From Planctomycetaceae bacterium (GTDB lineage: Bacteria > Planctomycetota > Planctomycetia > Pirellulales > Pirellulaceae): a stretch of DNA of 38,234 bases. Below the pieces are notes generated by a model that was not told the origin of the DNA, did not search any database, and worked only from the letters and a program-made list of their open reading frames with translations. Each line of letters opens with the position of its first letter. The first letter of the stretch is position 1. The stretch is from contig JAJTFC010000021.1 of the NCBI GenBank assembly GCA_021298315.1, forward strand, positions 1 through 38,234. The letters run 5' to 3'. Positions 8,980 through 17,384 of this stretch are shown piece after piece. The position numbers were made by a program, and so were the translations under genes.

Positions 8980-9501
8980 ATGAAAAAAGGGATAAATTCA
9001 CTGTTGCTCACCGCACTCTTATCGGTCGCTACCATGACCGGCTGCCAACGAGAGTCGCGTGAATATCTCCTGGCTCTAGAGTCCAAGGATCGGCTTATCG
9101 AGAGTTCCCACAAGGCAAGGCGTGATGCCATCGAGTCCCTTGGACATCGCAGCCTGGCCAGGGCCGATCGAGCCATGGCCGACGAATCCAAAATCGAGGA
9201 ACAAACGATTTACCTCGAAGCAACGTTAGATAGGTATCGTCCACACAAACCCAACCAGCAGATGTTTGAACACGCAACTCGGGTGCTTGAAGATCTCAAA
9301 GCTCAGCACAAAGAGCTTACGAACCAATGGGTTCAGGTTTTCGGAAACGCAGAGTCCGAAAACGCGATTAAGTTGTCTGAGAAAATTCGAGATGTCGAAT
9401 TCGCGATAGCCGAAGCTTCAGAAGTAGCGAAACGATCGAAGCCAACGCAGGGTACGACTTCAACAAGCGTACCGACTCAACCCGATTCGGTCGAAGGATG
9501 A
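8980..9501 (+). CDS. Small lipoprotein with coiled-coil character
   Basis: A 173-aa protein with a type II signal peptide: basic MKKG, hydrophobic core LLLTALLSVATM, and lipobox MTGC with the lipidated Cys at residue 22. The mature part is almost entirely charged and helical (residues 30-135, rich in Glu, Lys, Arg and Ala), consistent with a coiled coil. The C-terminus is a Thr/Ser/Pro/Gln-rich tail. No known domain is recognised. It follows the acyltransferase after 292 bp and probably has its own promoter. Likely located in the periplasm, anchored to a membrane; function unknown. Confidence 0.75.
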   Translation: MKKGINSLLLTALLSVATMTGCQRESREYLLALESKDRLIESSHKARRDAIESLGHRSLARADRAMADESKIEEQTIYLEATLDRYRPHKPNQQMFEHATRVLEDLKAQHKELTNQWVQVFGNAESENAIKLSEKIRDVEFAIAEASEVAKRSKPTQGTTSTSVPTQPDSVEG

Positions 9502-9570
9502 TGCCCGTTGCCCTTTACATACCTTCACATGCCATAGCGCATGTGAGACTTGTAATCGGCCAATGATAGC

Positions 9571-9612
9571 GGAGCATCTGCTCCTTGAACCTTCACCGGA
9601 GGGCTTGCGCCC
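9571..9612. repeat. Pair of short perfect hairpins (REP-like)
   Basis: GGAGCA/TGCTCC (9571-9576 and 9579-9584, 2-nt loop) is followed by GGGC/GCCC (9601-9604 and 9609-9612, 4-nt loop). They lie between the lipoprotein gene and the dispersed repeat copy at 9645. The arrangement resembles short intergenic palindromic repeats often seen in planctomycete genomes. They could also stop transcription leaving the lipoprotein gene, although no U-tract is present. Confidence 0.4.
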
Positions 9613-9644
9613 AACCGCTTTCAAAAACCCCTCGGCACGCGGCT

Positions 9645-9747
9645 CTGCTAAACTCCGTTCAAGCACGAGCACCGTTTCACTGAGCACAAGCACGCAGCAA
9701 CCAGGCCCAAAACAAATCGCTAGAGCTACAAAAACACCTGAAGAACC
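9645..9747 (+). repeat. Dispersed CTTCAGG-end repeat, copy A (one end only)
   Basis: This copy aligns base for base with the right half of the copy at 30847-31079 (shared CTGCTAA..., then GAGCACCGTTYCACTGAGCAC, then CAGGCCC, AAACAAATCGCTA and CCTGAAGA) and, inverted, with the copy at 25079-25204. Its right end is CCTGAAGAACC, 7 bp before the DUF1598 stop codon. The matching left end (GGTTCTTCAGG) is not found upstream; other sequence with short hairpins is there instead, so the copy is truncated or recombined. Confidence 0.7.
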
Positions 9748-9754
9748 AAATACA

Positions 9755-11134
9755 CTATCTGTACCAACTTGTAGCCGAATCCAATGATGGCTTCATGACT
9801 CGTGCTTGGGCAATCGTGTCGTTCTCTTTAATGTTGGATGCAAAGTACCACGATTCGATCATCACTCCACCACTTGCCGATACCAACATCGACTGGGCGC
9901 TCTGGACGAAGCTGATCTGAGGATCCAGTGACTTGGCAGTCTGTAGCTTAACGGTTTGCACCTTGGCCGAATCTCCCAGAAGCCCGGAAAGATCACACGC
10001 TGCTAGCGATTGGAGGTTTTGGGATTCAATCAAAGCGGCGACCAAGCACAGATCCATGATGTTTCGGAGTTCACCAAATACGGGATCCTTGACGGCCAGT
10101 TCCCCGAGTTTATTCGTAAAGCTTTCTGCCCATTTCTTTGCAACCGGATCCGCTTTACCCGTGTTGTTACGCTTGCCGGAGTTGTCGAAGACCTCCGTTT
10201 CGGTCATCGTCTTGATGCGTTGCCCGGAGAACTTCCAAGCTAATCGATCTTTGCTATGCGATATCGCATCGTAATCACACGACATCCAGAATCGGGATTG
10301 CAGTGCAGTCGACGCATTGGCTCGATTCTTGACCATCTCCAAATAACTTGGTAATCCAGCAACGGGTGCTTTAGCCAGATTCATTCCATAGAGTTTCATT
10401 CGGTAGTCAGCAGCTAGGATAACCCTCGCCATATTGCTGTCGGCAGGAATCCCAGAGAGGCTTACTTGCTGAGGTCCAAAAGCCCTGGCCAACTCCGATG
10501 CAACTGCCGGATTGATATTCTGGGAGGTCAACCCCGCGAGAGCTTGATTGAATTGACGGTATCCTTGCTCGGTTGGATCGATGGAGACCGAAATCCCACC
10601 GTTTCGAGCTTGATTGACATAGCGGAAAGCTGTTGCCAAGTCATCGATGTTGATCACAGGGTTGCCAGATTTTTTACCGACTATCGAACCGTTTGAGCCG
10701 AGAACCCATGGTTCAGCGGGACCGGCAATCACGATGTCTTGGCTCTCGGGATAAACGAATACATAATCGATTCGGGTCAGGCCACCGAGGCAATAAACAT
10801 CTTCGGGGATTTCCTTTCCTTGCTTTTGAGATTCCAAAGCGATCTGCTGGATACCCTTGAGCGAGACGAGTCGCAAATCGGTCGCCTTGGCAAGATCCCC
10901 CTGTGCACCGTGCATCGCACCTCTGAGTTTCTCGAGGTTAAGGGTCTGATCTTCGGCGGTCGCATTTCGTAGCACGCCGTTGGAATCGATCATGACTCCA
11001 CCGACTCCTCGGTTGCCGAAAACGCCTCCGAACTGAGCCGTTGCGTTGTGGAACGAAACGGAGCATGCGGCCACTGCGACGGCAAAAGACCGTAGTAACA
11101 ACGATTGAACGAGGCCAGACATTCTCAAACGCAT
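9755..11134 (-). CDS. Exported DUF1598-type protein
   Basis: A planctomycete-type secreted protein of unknown function. The N-terminus is a signal peptide (LVQSLLLRSFAVAVAACSVSF, likely cleavage after NATA). A Gly-rich segment follows (FGGVFGNRGVGGVMID), then the main domain containing CLGGLTRIDYVFVYPE, DIVIAGPAEPW, PVINIDDLATAFRY and GGISVSIDPTEQG, which match my memory of DUF1598 proteins. I prefer ATG 11134 (459 aa) because GGAG lies 7 nt upstream; ATG 11140 would leave only one base after the same site. The gene is divergent from the sigma-54 activator (95 bp between starts), so one could regulate the other through the shared region. Its 3' end abuts dispersed repeat copy A. Confidence 0.8.
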   Translation of the reverse strand: MRLRMSGLVQSLLLRSFAVAVAACSVSFHNATAQFGGVFGNRGVGGVMIDSNGVLRNATAEDQTLNLEKLRGAMHGAQGDLAKATDLRLVSLKGIQQIALESQKQGKEIPEDVYCLGGLTRIDYVFVYPESQDIVIAGPAEPWVLGSNGSIVGKKSGNPVINIDDLATAFRYVNQARNGGISVSIDPTEQGYRQFNQALAGLTSQNINPAVASELARAFGPQQVSLSGIPADSNMARVILAADYRMKLYGMNLAKAPVAGLPSYLEMVKNRANASTALQSRFWMSCDYDAISHSKDRLAWKFSGQRIKTMTETEVFDNSGKRNNTGKADPVAKKWAESFTNKLGELAVKDPVFGELRNIMDLCLVAALIESQNLQSLAACDLSGLLGDSAKVQTVKLQTAKSLDPQISFVQSAQSMLVSASGGVMIESWYFASNIKENDTIAQARVMKPSLDSATSWYR

Positions 11135-11229
11135 GATCATACTCCGTTAAAACACCAAAAATTGTGCTACGATGGAAAGCGGGGGGAAACCCAAACCGCT
11201 CCCCTTTAGTTTATTTCAGCCTTTGCACG

Positions 11230-13302
11230 ATGCAACCAAACAACCAATCTGCCTACCTGATTATTCGCCAAGGAAACCGCTGGACCGACGTTTTTCGTCT
11301 GGAAACCTGCCAAACCTTGGTAGTCGGCAGGGCTTCTTCTAACGAAATTCCAGTCTCCGATGAGCGTGCCAGCCGCCGTCACGCTGAAATATTTTTCAAG
11401 GACGGCAACTGGATACTTAGGGACCTGGGATCCCGTAACGGCACTCTTTTGGACGGATCCAAGATCGACGCTCCGAAGACGCTTTCCCCAGGAAATCAAA
11501 TAACGGTTGCATCTTGCCGAATGACTTTTGTCCATTCGCTGACCGATTATGTTCCTCCGACAACCGATTCTGAGGGTCCTAGCGATTCTCCCGGGTCCAA
11601 GACCCAGTCGGATCTTCCACCTTCGATTACCCATCGGCAATCCAAGGCCTCCATGTTGGGATCGCAAGAAATCTCTCCTGAGCTCATTGGATCAACGCAA
11701 AAGTCCGCCTCAGAATCCGCCAAATCGGAATCTTCCGAACCAACTGTCCATGCCGCAGCCCTCGAAGTACTCCAATTGGCATTCGAGCTTGCCAAGTCCT
11801 CATCGATACCCCAAGCCTGTGAACTGGCTCTGACAAAACTCCTAGCCGTCACCGGTTGCCAGGCCGGTGGTGTGATCAAAATCGATGGATTTGTCAAAGA
11901 GTCCAAAAACGATCGGAGCAAGTCGCCCGACCCCCCTAAGTTTTCCCTTTCGGTTCTGGCAGCATCCGAGCTTGCTGGCAAAGCCTATCATCCAATCTCC
12001 GAGACAATCGTTCAGAATCTTTTGCGAGATCCTTCTGCCATCCTGGCTCGCAATGTGACTTCAGACCCAAGCCTCATTGGAGATCCCCAGCAAACTGGTA
12101 GCCACATCCTTTCGACTACATCCTTAATCGCTGCACCGATTCAAGTCGACGGAAACCTCTTTGGGGTCATCCACCTGTATTCACGCATTGGTCGCAAGGA
12201 TCTGACGCCCAGCGATTTAGAGGTTGCATTGGCAATCGCCGAAGTTCTATCGGTCTCGATCGATAATTTATGGAAGCATCAATCGCTTGAAACCAAGCTC
12301 CAATCAACCTCCTCGCGGCTTGAACAACTCGAACAGCGCCTTGGACATGGAGATTGGATCGGTGATTCTCAATCCATGCATGTGCTTAGGGAGCAAGTTC
12401 GACGCGTAGCACCCACGCAAGCGACGGTTTTGATTCGAGGTGAAAGCGGAACCGGTAAGGAACTCGTAGCTCGCGCTATCCACGAAAACAGTCCACGCGC
12501 TTCGGGGCCTTTTGTCACCATCAATTGCGCTGCCCTTTCTCCTACCCTGCTTGAAAGCGAACTCTTCGGACACGAAAAAGGTGCTTTCACCGGTGCAACA
12601 GATCGCAAGATTGGAAAGTTTGAACTCGCCAATGGAGGTACCATGCTCCTAGACGAACTGGGAGAAATGAGCATGGAAATCCAAGCGAAATTTTTGAGGG
12701 TGCTCGAAGGTCATCCTTTTGAAAGACTCGGTAGCAACAAGCCGATCCGATCCAACGTGCGAATCGTTGCGGCTACCAATCGCGATCTGGAACAGGCGGT
12801 CAAGGAGGGGCTTTTCCGATCTGACCTTTATTTCCGCTTACGGGTTATTGAATTGAAAATCCCTCCACTGCGGGAACGTATCGAAGATGTGCTCCCTCTG
12901 GCGGAATTCTTCCTCAAGCAATTTCGGAGCAGTTCCGGTCACGGCCCAACGAGGTTTTCCGAAAGATCCCAATCGGCGATGATGGCTTATCACTGGCCAG
13001 GAAACATCCGCGAACTTAAAAACTGTGTCGAGCGTGCGCATGTTCTTGCGACAGGGGACGTTGCCCAGTCCGAAGACCTCGCGCTTTCCAACCTACAAAT
13101 CCCTGGCATGATACCCACGGCTGCAACGAAAAGATCCGATGAGCATGACTATCGCGAGAGAACTCTCGATGAAGTGGAACTAGAGCACATCGCACAGACG
13201 CTTCGCTACACCCAAGGACAAAAAAATAGAGCAGCCAGCATCCTAGGGATCGAACGCTCGACGCTCGATCGGAAACTTAAACGACTTCAAGACGGTTCCT
13301 AA
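11230..13302 (+). CDS. Sigma-54-dependent activator with FHA and GAF sensor domains
   Basis: Transcriptional activator (bacterial enhancer-binding protein) for RNA polymerase with sigma-54. Domains from ATG 11230 (690 aa): FHA phosphothreonine-binding domain at about 27-100 ([22 protein letters not shown], split here by the family's GR..S and SRRH; then LGSRNGT); a Ser/Pro-rich linker to about 170; a GAF-like domain about 175-345; AAA+ domain with Walker A GESGTGKE (404-411), the sigma-54 contact loop GAFTGA (451-456) and Walker B LLDELGE (473-479); and a Fis-type HTH at the C-terminus ([21 protein letters not shown]). FHA replaces the usual receiver domain, so control is probably by Ser/Thr kinase phosphorylation plus a small ligand. 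An upstream in-frame GTG at 11164 would add 22 residues before the FHA fold and seems less likely. The stop codon overlaps that of the convergent M28 gene. Confidence 0.93.
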   Translation: MQPNNQSAYLIIRQGNRWTDVFRLETCQTLVVGRASSNEIPVSDERASRRHAEIFFKDGNWILRDLGSRNGTLLDGSKIDAPKTLSPGNQITVASCRMTFVHSLTDYVPPTTDSEGPSDSPGSKTQSDLPPSITHRQSKASMLGSQEISPELIGSTQKSASESAKSESSEPTVHAAALEVLQLAFELAKSSSIPQACELALTKLLAVTGCQAGGVIKIDGFVKESKNDRSKSPDPPKFSLSVLAASELAGKAYHPISETIVQNLLRDPSAILARNVTSDPSLIGDPQQTGSHILSTTSLIAAPIQVDGNLFGVIHLYSRIGRKDLTPSDLEVALAIAEVLSVSIDNLWKHQSLETKLQSTSSRLEQLEQRLGHGDWIGDSQSMHVLREQVRRVAPTQATVLIRGESGTGKELVARAIHENSPRASGPFVTINCAALSPTLLESELFGHEKGAFTGATDRKIGKFELANGGTMLLDELGEMSMEIQAKFLRVLEGHPFERLGSNKPIRSNVRIVAATNRDLEQAVKEGLFRSDLYFRLRVIELKIPPLRERIEDVLPLAEFFLKQFRSSSGHGPTRFSERSQSAMMAYHWPGNIRELKNCVERAHVLATGDVAQSEDLALSNLQIPGMIPTAATKRSDEHDYRERTLDEVELEHIAQTLRYTQGQKNRAASILGIERSTLDRKLKRLQDGS

Positions 13303-14993
13303 CGCGCTGCTGCTTGTTCGATCGCCTGCTTGCGAGCAGCCTCGAACTCGTCTCCCTGCGTCCAAGATTGCATCTGCGGTGCATCGGCGGCTCTGAGTCC
13401 AACCTCGGTGAGCAATTGGATGTCCTCGATCGCTCCGCTAAGATCCCAACTCGGATCGTATTGATCGGATCGTTGGTGGTAGTGCTTGTCAGTCCAAGCT
13501 TGAAGTTGCTTCTTTCCCCAACCCTCTGCTTGGTTCCTGACGGCATGACCACTATGAAGATAAACCGCTGGCACCCCAACCTTGGCCAGCGAGAACTGGT
13601 CGGAACGATAATAAAACCCCTTGCTCGGTTCCAGATCGCCCACGACAACGCGCCCCTGTTTGGTCGCGGCGCTTTGCACCAAATTGTCTAGCGAACTTTT
13701 CCCCAGCCCGATGACTTGAACGTCCCTGGTCGGTCCGAGAAAATTGATGCCGTCGATGTTGATCAGCGATGAGAGCTTTCCATTGGGAATCGGAGGGTTC
13801 TCAGCTAAGTACTTGGAACCTAAAAGCCCTTGCTCCTCTGCCCCGACGGCGGCAAAGAGCAAAGATCTTTTGGGGCGATACCCCGATTCGCTAATCGCTT
13901 TGAGGATCGTCAGCAATGCAGCTGTTCCCGACGCGTTGTCGATCGCTCCGTTGTAGATGTTATCCCCGTTTGCATCTCGATCGGCAGACATCCCGATGTG
14001 ATCATGGTGAGCCATCCAGACGACATATTGATCCGAGACGCTCGGATCGCTTCCCGGCAAAACGCCTAAAATATTTGCGGTGATTCGTTCTCTGGCATTG
14101 CAATCCAGTTCGGTCGAGAGTCGCAGTCCCAATGGCACCGGTTTAAACTCTCGGCTTTCGGCCAGCTTGCGAAGCTCATCGAGGTCATTACCTCCCGAGC
14201 GAAACAATTCCCGGGTGGCAGACTCGGTCATCCAGCCCTTGATGTCCATTCTCGGACCAGAGGAGTCTCGTAACTCGAATTCCTCACCAGTCCAAGAGGT
14301 TTGTATGACGGTGAATGGATATCCTGCCGAAGCGTCGGTGTGAATGATGATCGCACCGGCTGCACCTTGCCTGGCAGCGCTTTCGTACTTGTAGTCCCAA
14401 CGCCCATAGTAGAGTCGCTTTGATCCTGCGAACAACTCAGGATCGCTCTCTGGATCGTTGTTCATCATCACCAGTATCTTACCCTTGAGATTCATTCCTT
14501 TGTAATCGTCCCACTGAAACTCAGGAGCCTGAATCCCATAGCCTACAAAGACCAACTCGGCATCTTTGATCGATATCCTCGGCTCGGGCTTGCCTGCAAC
14601 AGCGATGTAATCCTTAAAGTATTCGAAGGATACATTTTGACCGTCCTTACCCCTTACTTCCCATTTCTTTTCGGGAGTACTGGTCAGCCCGAGCATGGGA
14701 AAAACTTGGCGATACGATCCAATGGCCGGTGCGATCTCAAGTCCGTTGGCTTGAAACTGTGTCTCCAAATACAATTGAGTCAGCGCATCGCCTTGCGTCG
14801 CAGGGCCCCTCCCCTCGAGCAAGTCATCTGCGAGAAAACGAATATGCGCACGGAGTGTCGATTCGGATATCTTCTTCTGGACATCCTCAATGCTCTGAGC
14901 CCAAGCCAAACAAATCAGGGCACACCAGCAGCCATAGGTCACACCCAAAAACAACAACCGGTCTACAATGAGCTTGCAACGGCAACGAAACAT
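13299..14993 (-). CDS. Secreted M28-family zinc metallopeptidase with PA domain
   Basis: Probable exported aminopeptidase of family M28. I start at ATG 14993 (564 aa), which has GGGGGA upstream and is followed directly by a signal peptide ([23 protein letters not shown]); ATG 15131 would add 46 residues that read into the copA 5' region. A PA domain is visible ([20 protein letters not shown] ... [14 protein letters not shown]). The catalytic domain carries the metal and active-site motifs MAHHDHIG (H-x-D), NGAIDNASG, and [10 protein letters not shown] with the general-base Glu; a late His occurs in YHQRSDQYD. It would clip N-terminal residues from peptides in the periplasm or outside the cell. 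Divergent from copA (102 bp), convergent with the sigma-54 activator. Confidence 0.92.
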   Translation of the reverse strand: MFRCRCKLIVDRLLFLGVTYGCWCALICLAWAQSIEDVQKKISESTLRAHIRFLADDLLEGRGPATQGDALTQLYLETQFQANGLEIAPAIGSYRQVFPMLGLTSTPEKKWEVRGKDGQNVSFEYFKDYIAVAGKPEPRISIKDAELVFVGYGIQAPEFQWDDYKGMNLKGKILVMMNNDPESDPELFAGSKRLYYGRWDYKYESAARQGAAGAIIIHTDASAGYPFTVIQTSWTGEEFELRDSSGPRMDIKGWMTESATRELFRSGGNDLDELRKLAESREFKPVPLGLRLSTELDCNARERITANILGVLPGSDPSVSDQYVVWMAHHDHIGMSADRDANGDNIYNGAIDNASGTAALLTILKAISESGYRPKRSLLFAAVGAEEQGLLGSKYLAENPPIPNGKLSSLINIDGINFLGPTRDVQVIGLGKSSLDNLVQSAATKQGRVVVGDLEPSKGFYYRSDQFSLAKVGVPAVYLHSGHAVRNQAEGWGKKQLQAWTDKHYHQRSDQYDPSWDLSGAIEDIQLLTEVGLRAADAPQMQSWTQGDEFEAARKQAIEQAAAR

Positions 14994-15095
14994 TCGAGTC
15001 CCCCCTTGATTTTCCTGGGCGTTTGCTGACTGATTTTCACAAGTCTTTCCACACCTATCGTACCGTATTGCAGCGACGATTCCCAAGGGCAATCC

Positions 15096-17384
15096 ATGAC
15101 AAACTCCCCGAGCCATCGCATTGAATTCCAAGTCGGTGGTATGTCCTGTGCTGCTTGTGTCGGACGCGTCGAACGATCGATCAAGAAAATCCCTGGGGTT
15201 GCCGAGGTCTCGGTGAATCTAGCCACCCAGCGAGCTGTGGTTACCCTCTTGAGCAATCCTTCAGTGTCGCCAAAGCTTATTGCCGATGCGATCATGCATT
15301 CGGGATATTCGGCTCTGGAACTTCCAAACCAGCCAAAGGAACAATACTCCAAGGATGCATCCGACTCACTTAACAATCAGGAACTGACAAGTCTACGAAA
15401 CGATTTTTGGGTTTCACTGATATTTGCCCTGCCTATCTTTCTGATTTCCATGCTTCCGATGCTATGGAGCCCTCTGATGGATCGAATGATGCAAGCCATG
15501 CCCATGCCGAGCTGGAATTGGATCCTTTGGGCACTTGCAACCGTCGTGCAGTTTTGGTCGGCTAGACGCTTCTATCGAAACGCCTACCACAGCCTCGTGG
15601 ACCTCTCGCCCGATATGAACTTCTTGGTGGCCATGGGTACCAGCGCTGCCTACTTGGTCAGTTCCCTCATTACATTTTTTCCAAATTGGCTCGGTCGAAT
15701 CCAACAGCATGTTTACTTTGAATCCTCGGCCGTCGTGATCTGCCTGGTGCTTTTGGGAAAATACCTTGAAGCCCGTTCGAAACGAACGACTCGAGAGGCT
15801 CTCTACGGACTGACGCAGCTTCAGCCGCAGATGGCCCTCAAGCTGGAGAACGGACAAATCACCCAAGTCCCTACATCACAGATCTCCCTAGGTGATCATT
15901 TAGTGGTCTACGAGGGACAAGCCATCCCGCTCGATGGCCAAATAGTAAGTGGCAGCAGTTTCGTTCAAGAGGCGATGGTCACCGGTGAGCCGATCCCCAC
16001 AGAACGGACCGTTGGTGACCGAGTCATCGGAGGTACACTCAATGGCAATGGACAATTGACCATTGAGGTTACCGCGATTGGTTCGGAGACGTTTCTTTCG
16101 CGGATGACCGCCCTGGTTATCGACGCTCAGTCTAAAAAACCCCCGATTCAGTCTGCGCTAGATCGCATCATTCGAATATTCGCTCCAATGGTACTTCTCA
16201 TCGCAATCCTAACAGGCTTGGGTTGGTGGTACCTAGGCCAGGAATCTGCTTTCGAAAAAGGGCTCCTGCACGCAGTGGCTGTGCTGGTCGTCGCTTGCCC
16301 TTGCGCGCTGGGACTTGCATCCCCCATGAGCATGGCTGTCGGCAGTGGTCGAGCCGCCCAATTGGGCATCCTGTTCCGCTCCCACGAATCGATCCAGAAA
16401 CTCGCTCAAATCAATTCGATCGTTTTCGACAAAACGGGAACCCTCACCACGGGGCAACCATCGCTCGTCGGAGCATGGCCCCTGCCCCATTCGAATCATG
16501 CTTCCGACGAGTCGCAACTTCTGGGACTCGCATCGATCGCCGCCAAATCCTCAAACCATCCGATTTCAATCGCGATACGCGAAGCGACCAAGAGGCATCG
16601 TTCGTTGGCATTCGTCATGGAAACACAGGCCGTGCCAGGCAAGGGGGTTCAGGTTCGACTCAGCGACAATCGCAGACTCGCATTGGGATCCTATGCTTGG
16701 ATGAAACAACTTCAAATGACCAACGAACCCTCGGATCGTTTGCAGGAGGAACTATCCAAACAAGCCTTTAGCATCAGTTGGCTTGCAATCGATCAAGAAC
16801 TTGTAGGAGCCTTGGGAGTCCAAGACCCTCTCAAGCCGCAGGGAGCCGAAACCATCGCCGCATTGCATCAGCAAGGCATGAAGATTTCGATCCTCTCTGG
16901 AGATCAATCGATCGCAGTTGAAAAGGTCGCTCAGGAACTCGACGTGGATCGATGGAGTGCAGAGCAATCGCCCGAAGAAAAGAGCTTGAGGATTCGAGAG
17001 TACAAAAGCTCAAGCGAAAGAGTCGCATTTATCGGAGACGGTATCAACGATGCACCTGCTTTGGCACTGGCCGATCTTGGAATCGCCATGGGGAGCGGAT
17101 CTGATATCGCGATATCTTCGGCAGAGGTGGTGCTTGCTTCAAGCTTTCTGCCACAGATTCCTCTAGCCGTGGGACTCTCACGCAGCGTGATGCGAAATAT
17201 CTACCAAAATCTTTTCTGGGCGTTTGCTTACAACATACTCTTGATCCCGCTCGCAGCAGGATGGCTGTCTCCTTGGACAACTTGGACATTCACACCCATG
17301 TTGGCCGCTTTGGCCATGGGGATATCGAGCCTTTTGGTCGTGGGGAACGCTCTGCGACTTAGAAAGCTCCGTGGTTTTAACTAG
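15096..17384 (+). CDS. copA: Copper-exporting P1B-type ATPase
   Basis: Inner-membrane pump that uses ATP to expel Cu(I). Residues: N-terminal heavy-metal domain with GMSCAAC (C18, C21), actuator TGEP (296-299), membrane metal site CPC (401-403), phosphorylation site DKTGT (445-449; D445), nucleotide-binding SSNHP (H488), hinge GDGINDAP (647-654). The last two membrane segments carry YN (AFAYNILLIP) and MGISS, the P1B-1 signature for Cu(I). Length 762 aa is normal for a one-HMA CopA. ATG 15096 has AAGGG 6 nt upstream. No copper regulator or chaperone is adjacent. The TAG stop shares a CTAG tetranucleotide with the stop of the convergent hemDE gene. Confidence 0.96.
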   Translation: MTNSPSHRIEFQVGGMSCAACVGRVERSIKKIPGVAEVSVNLATQRAVVTLLSNPSVSPKLIADAIMHSGYSALELPNQPKEQYSKDASDSLNNQELTSLRNDFWVSLIFALPIFLISMLPMLWSPLMDRMMQAMPMPSWNWILWALATVVQFWSARRFYRNAYHSLVDLSPDMNFLVAMGTSAAYLVSSLITFFPNWLGRIQQHVYFESSAVVICLVLLGKYLEARSKRTTREALYGLTQLQPQMALKLENGQITQVPTSQISLGDHLVVYEGQAIPLDGQIVSGSSFVQEAMVTGEPIPTERTVGDRVIGGTLNGNGQLTIEVTAIGSETFLSRMTALVIDAQSKKPPIQSALDRIIRIFAPMVLLIAILTGLGWWYLGQESAFEKGLLHAVAVLVVACPCALGLASPMSMAVGSGRAAQLGILFRSHESIQKLAQINSIVFDKTGTLTTGQPSLVGAWPLPHSNHASDESQLLGLASIAAKSSNHPISIAIREATKRHRSLAFVMETQAVPGKGVQVRLSDNRRLALGSYAWMKQLQMTNEPSDRLQEELSKQAFSISWLAIDQELVGALGVQDPLKPQGAETIAALHQQGMKISILSGDQSIAVEKVAQELDVDRWSAEQSPEEKSLRIREYKSSSERVAFIGDGINDAPALALADLGIAMGSGSDIAISSAEVVLASSFLPQIPLAVGLSRSVMRNIYQNLFWAFAYNILLIPLAAGWLSPWTTWTFTPMLAALAMGISSLLVVGNALRLRKLRGFN

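Noticed and set aside
14994..15131. Longer start of the M28 peptidase at 15131
   Set aside because: It would place 46 polar residues before an obvious signal peptide and overlap the copA start; ATG 14993 has a GGGGGA site.
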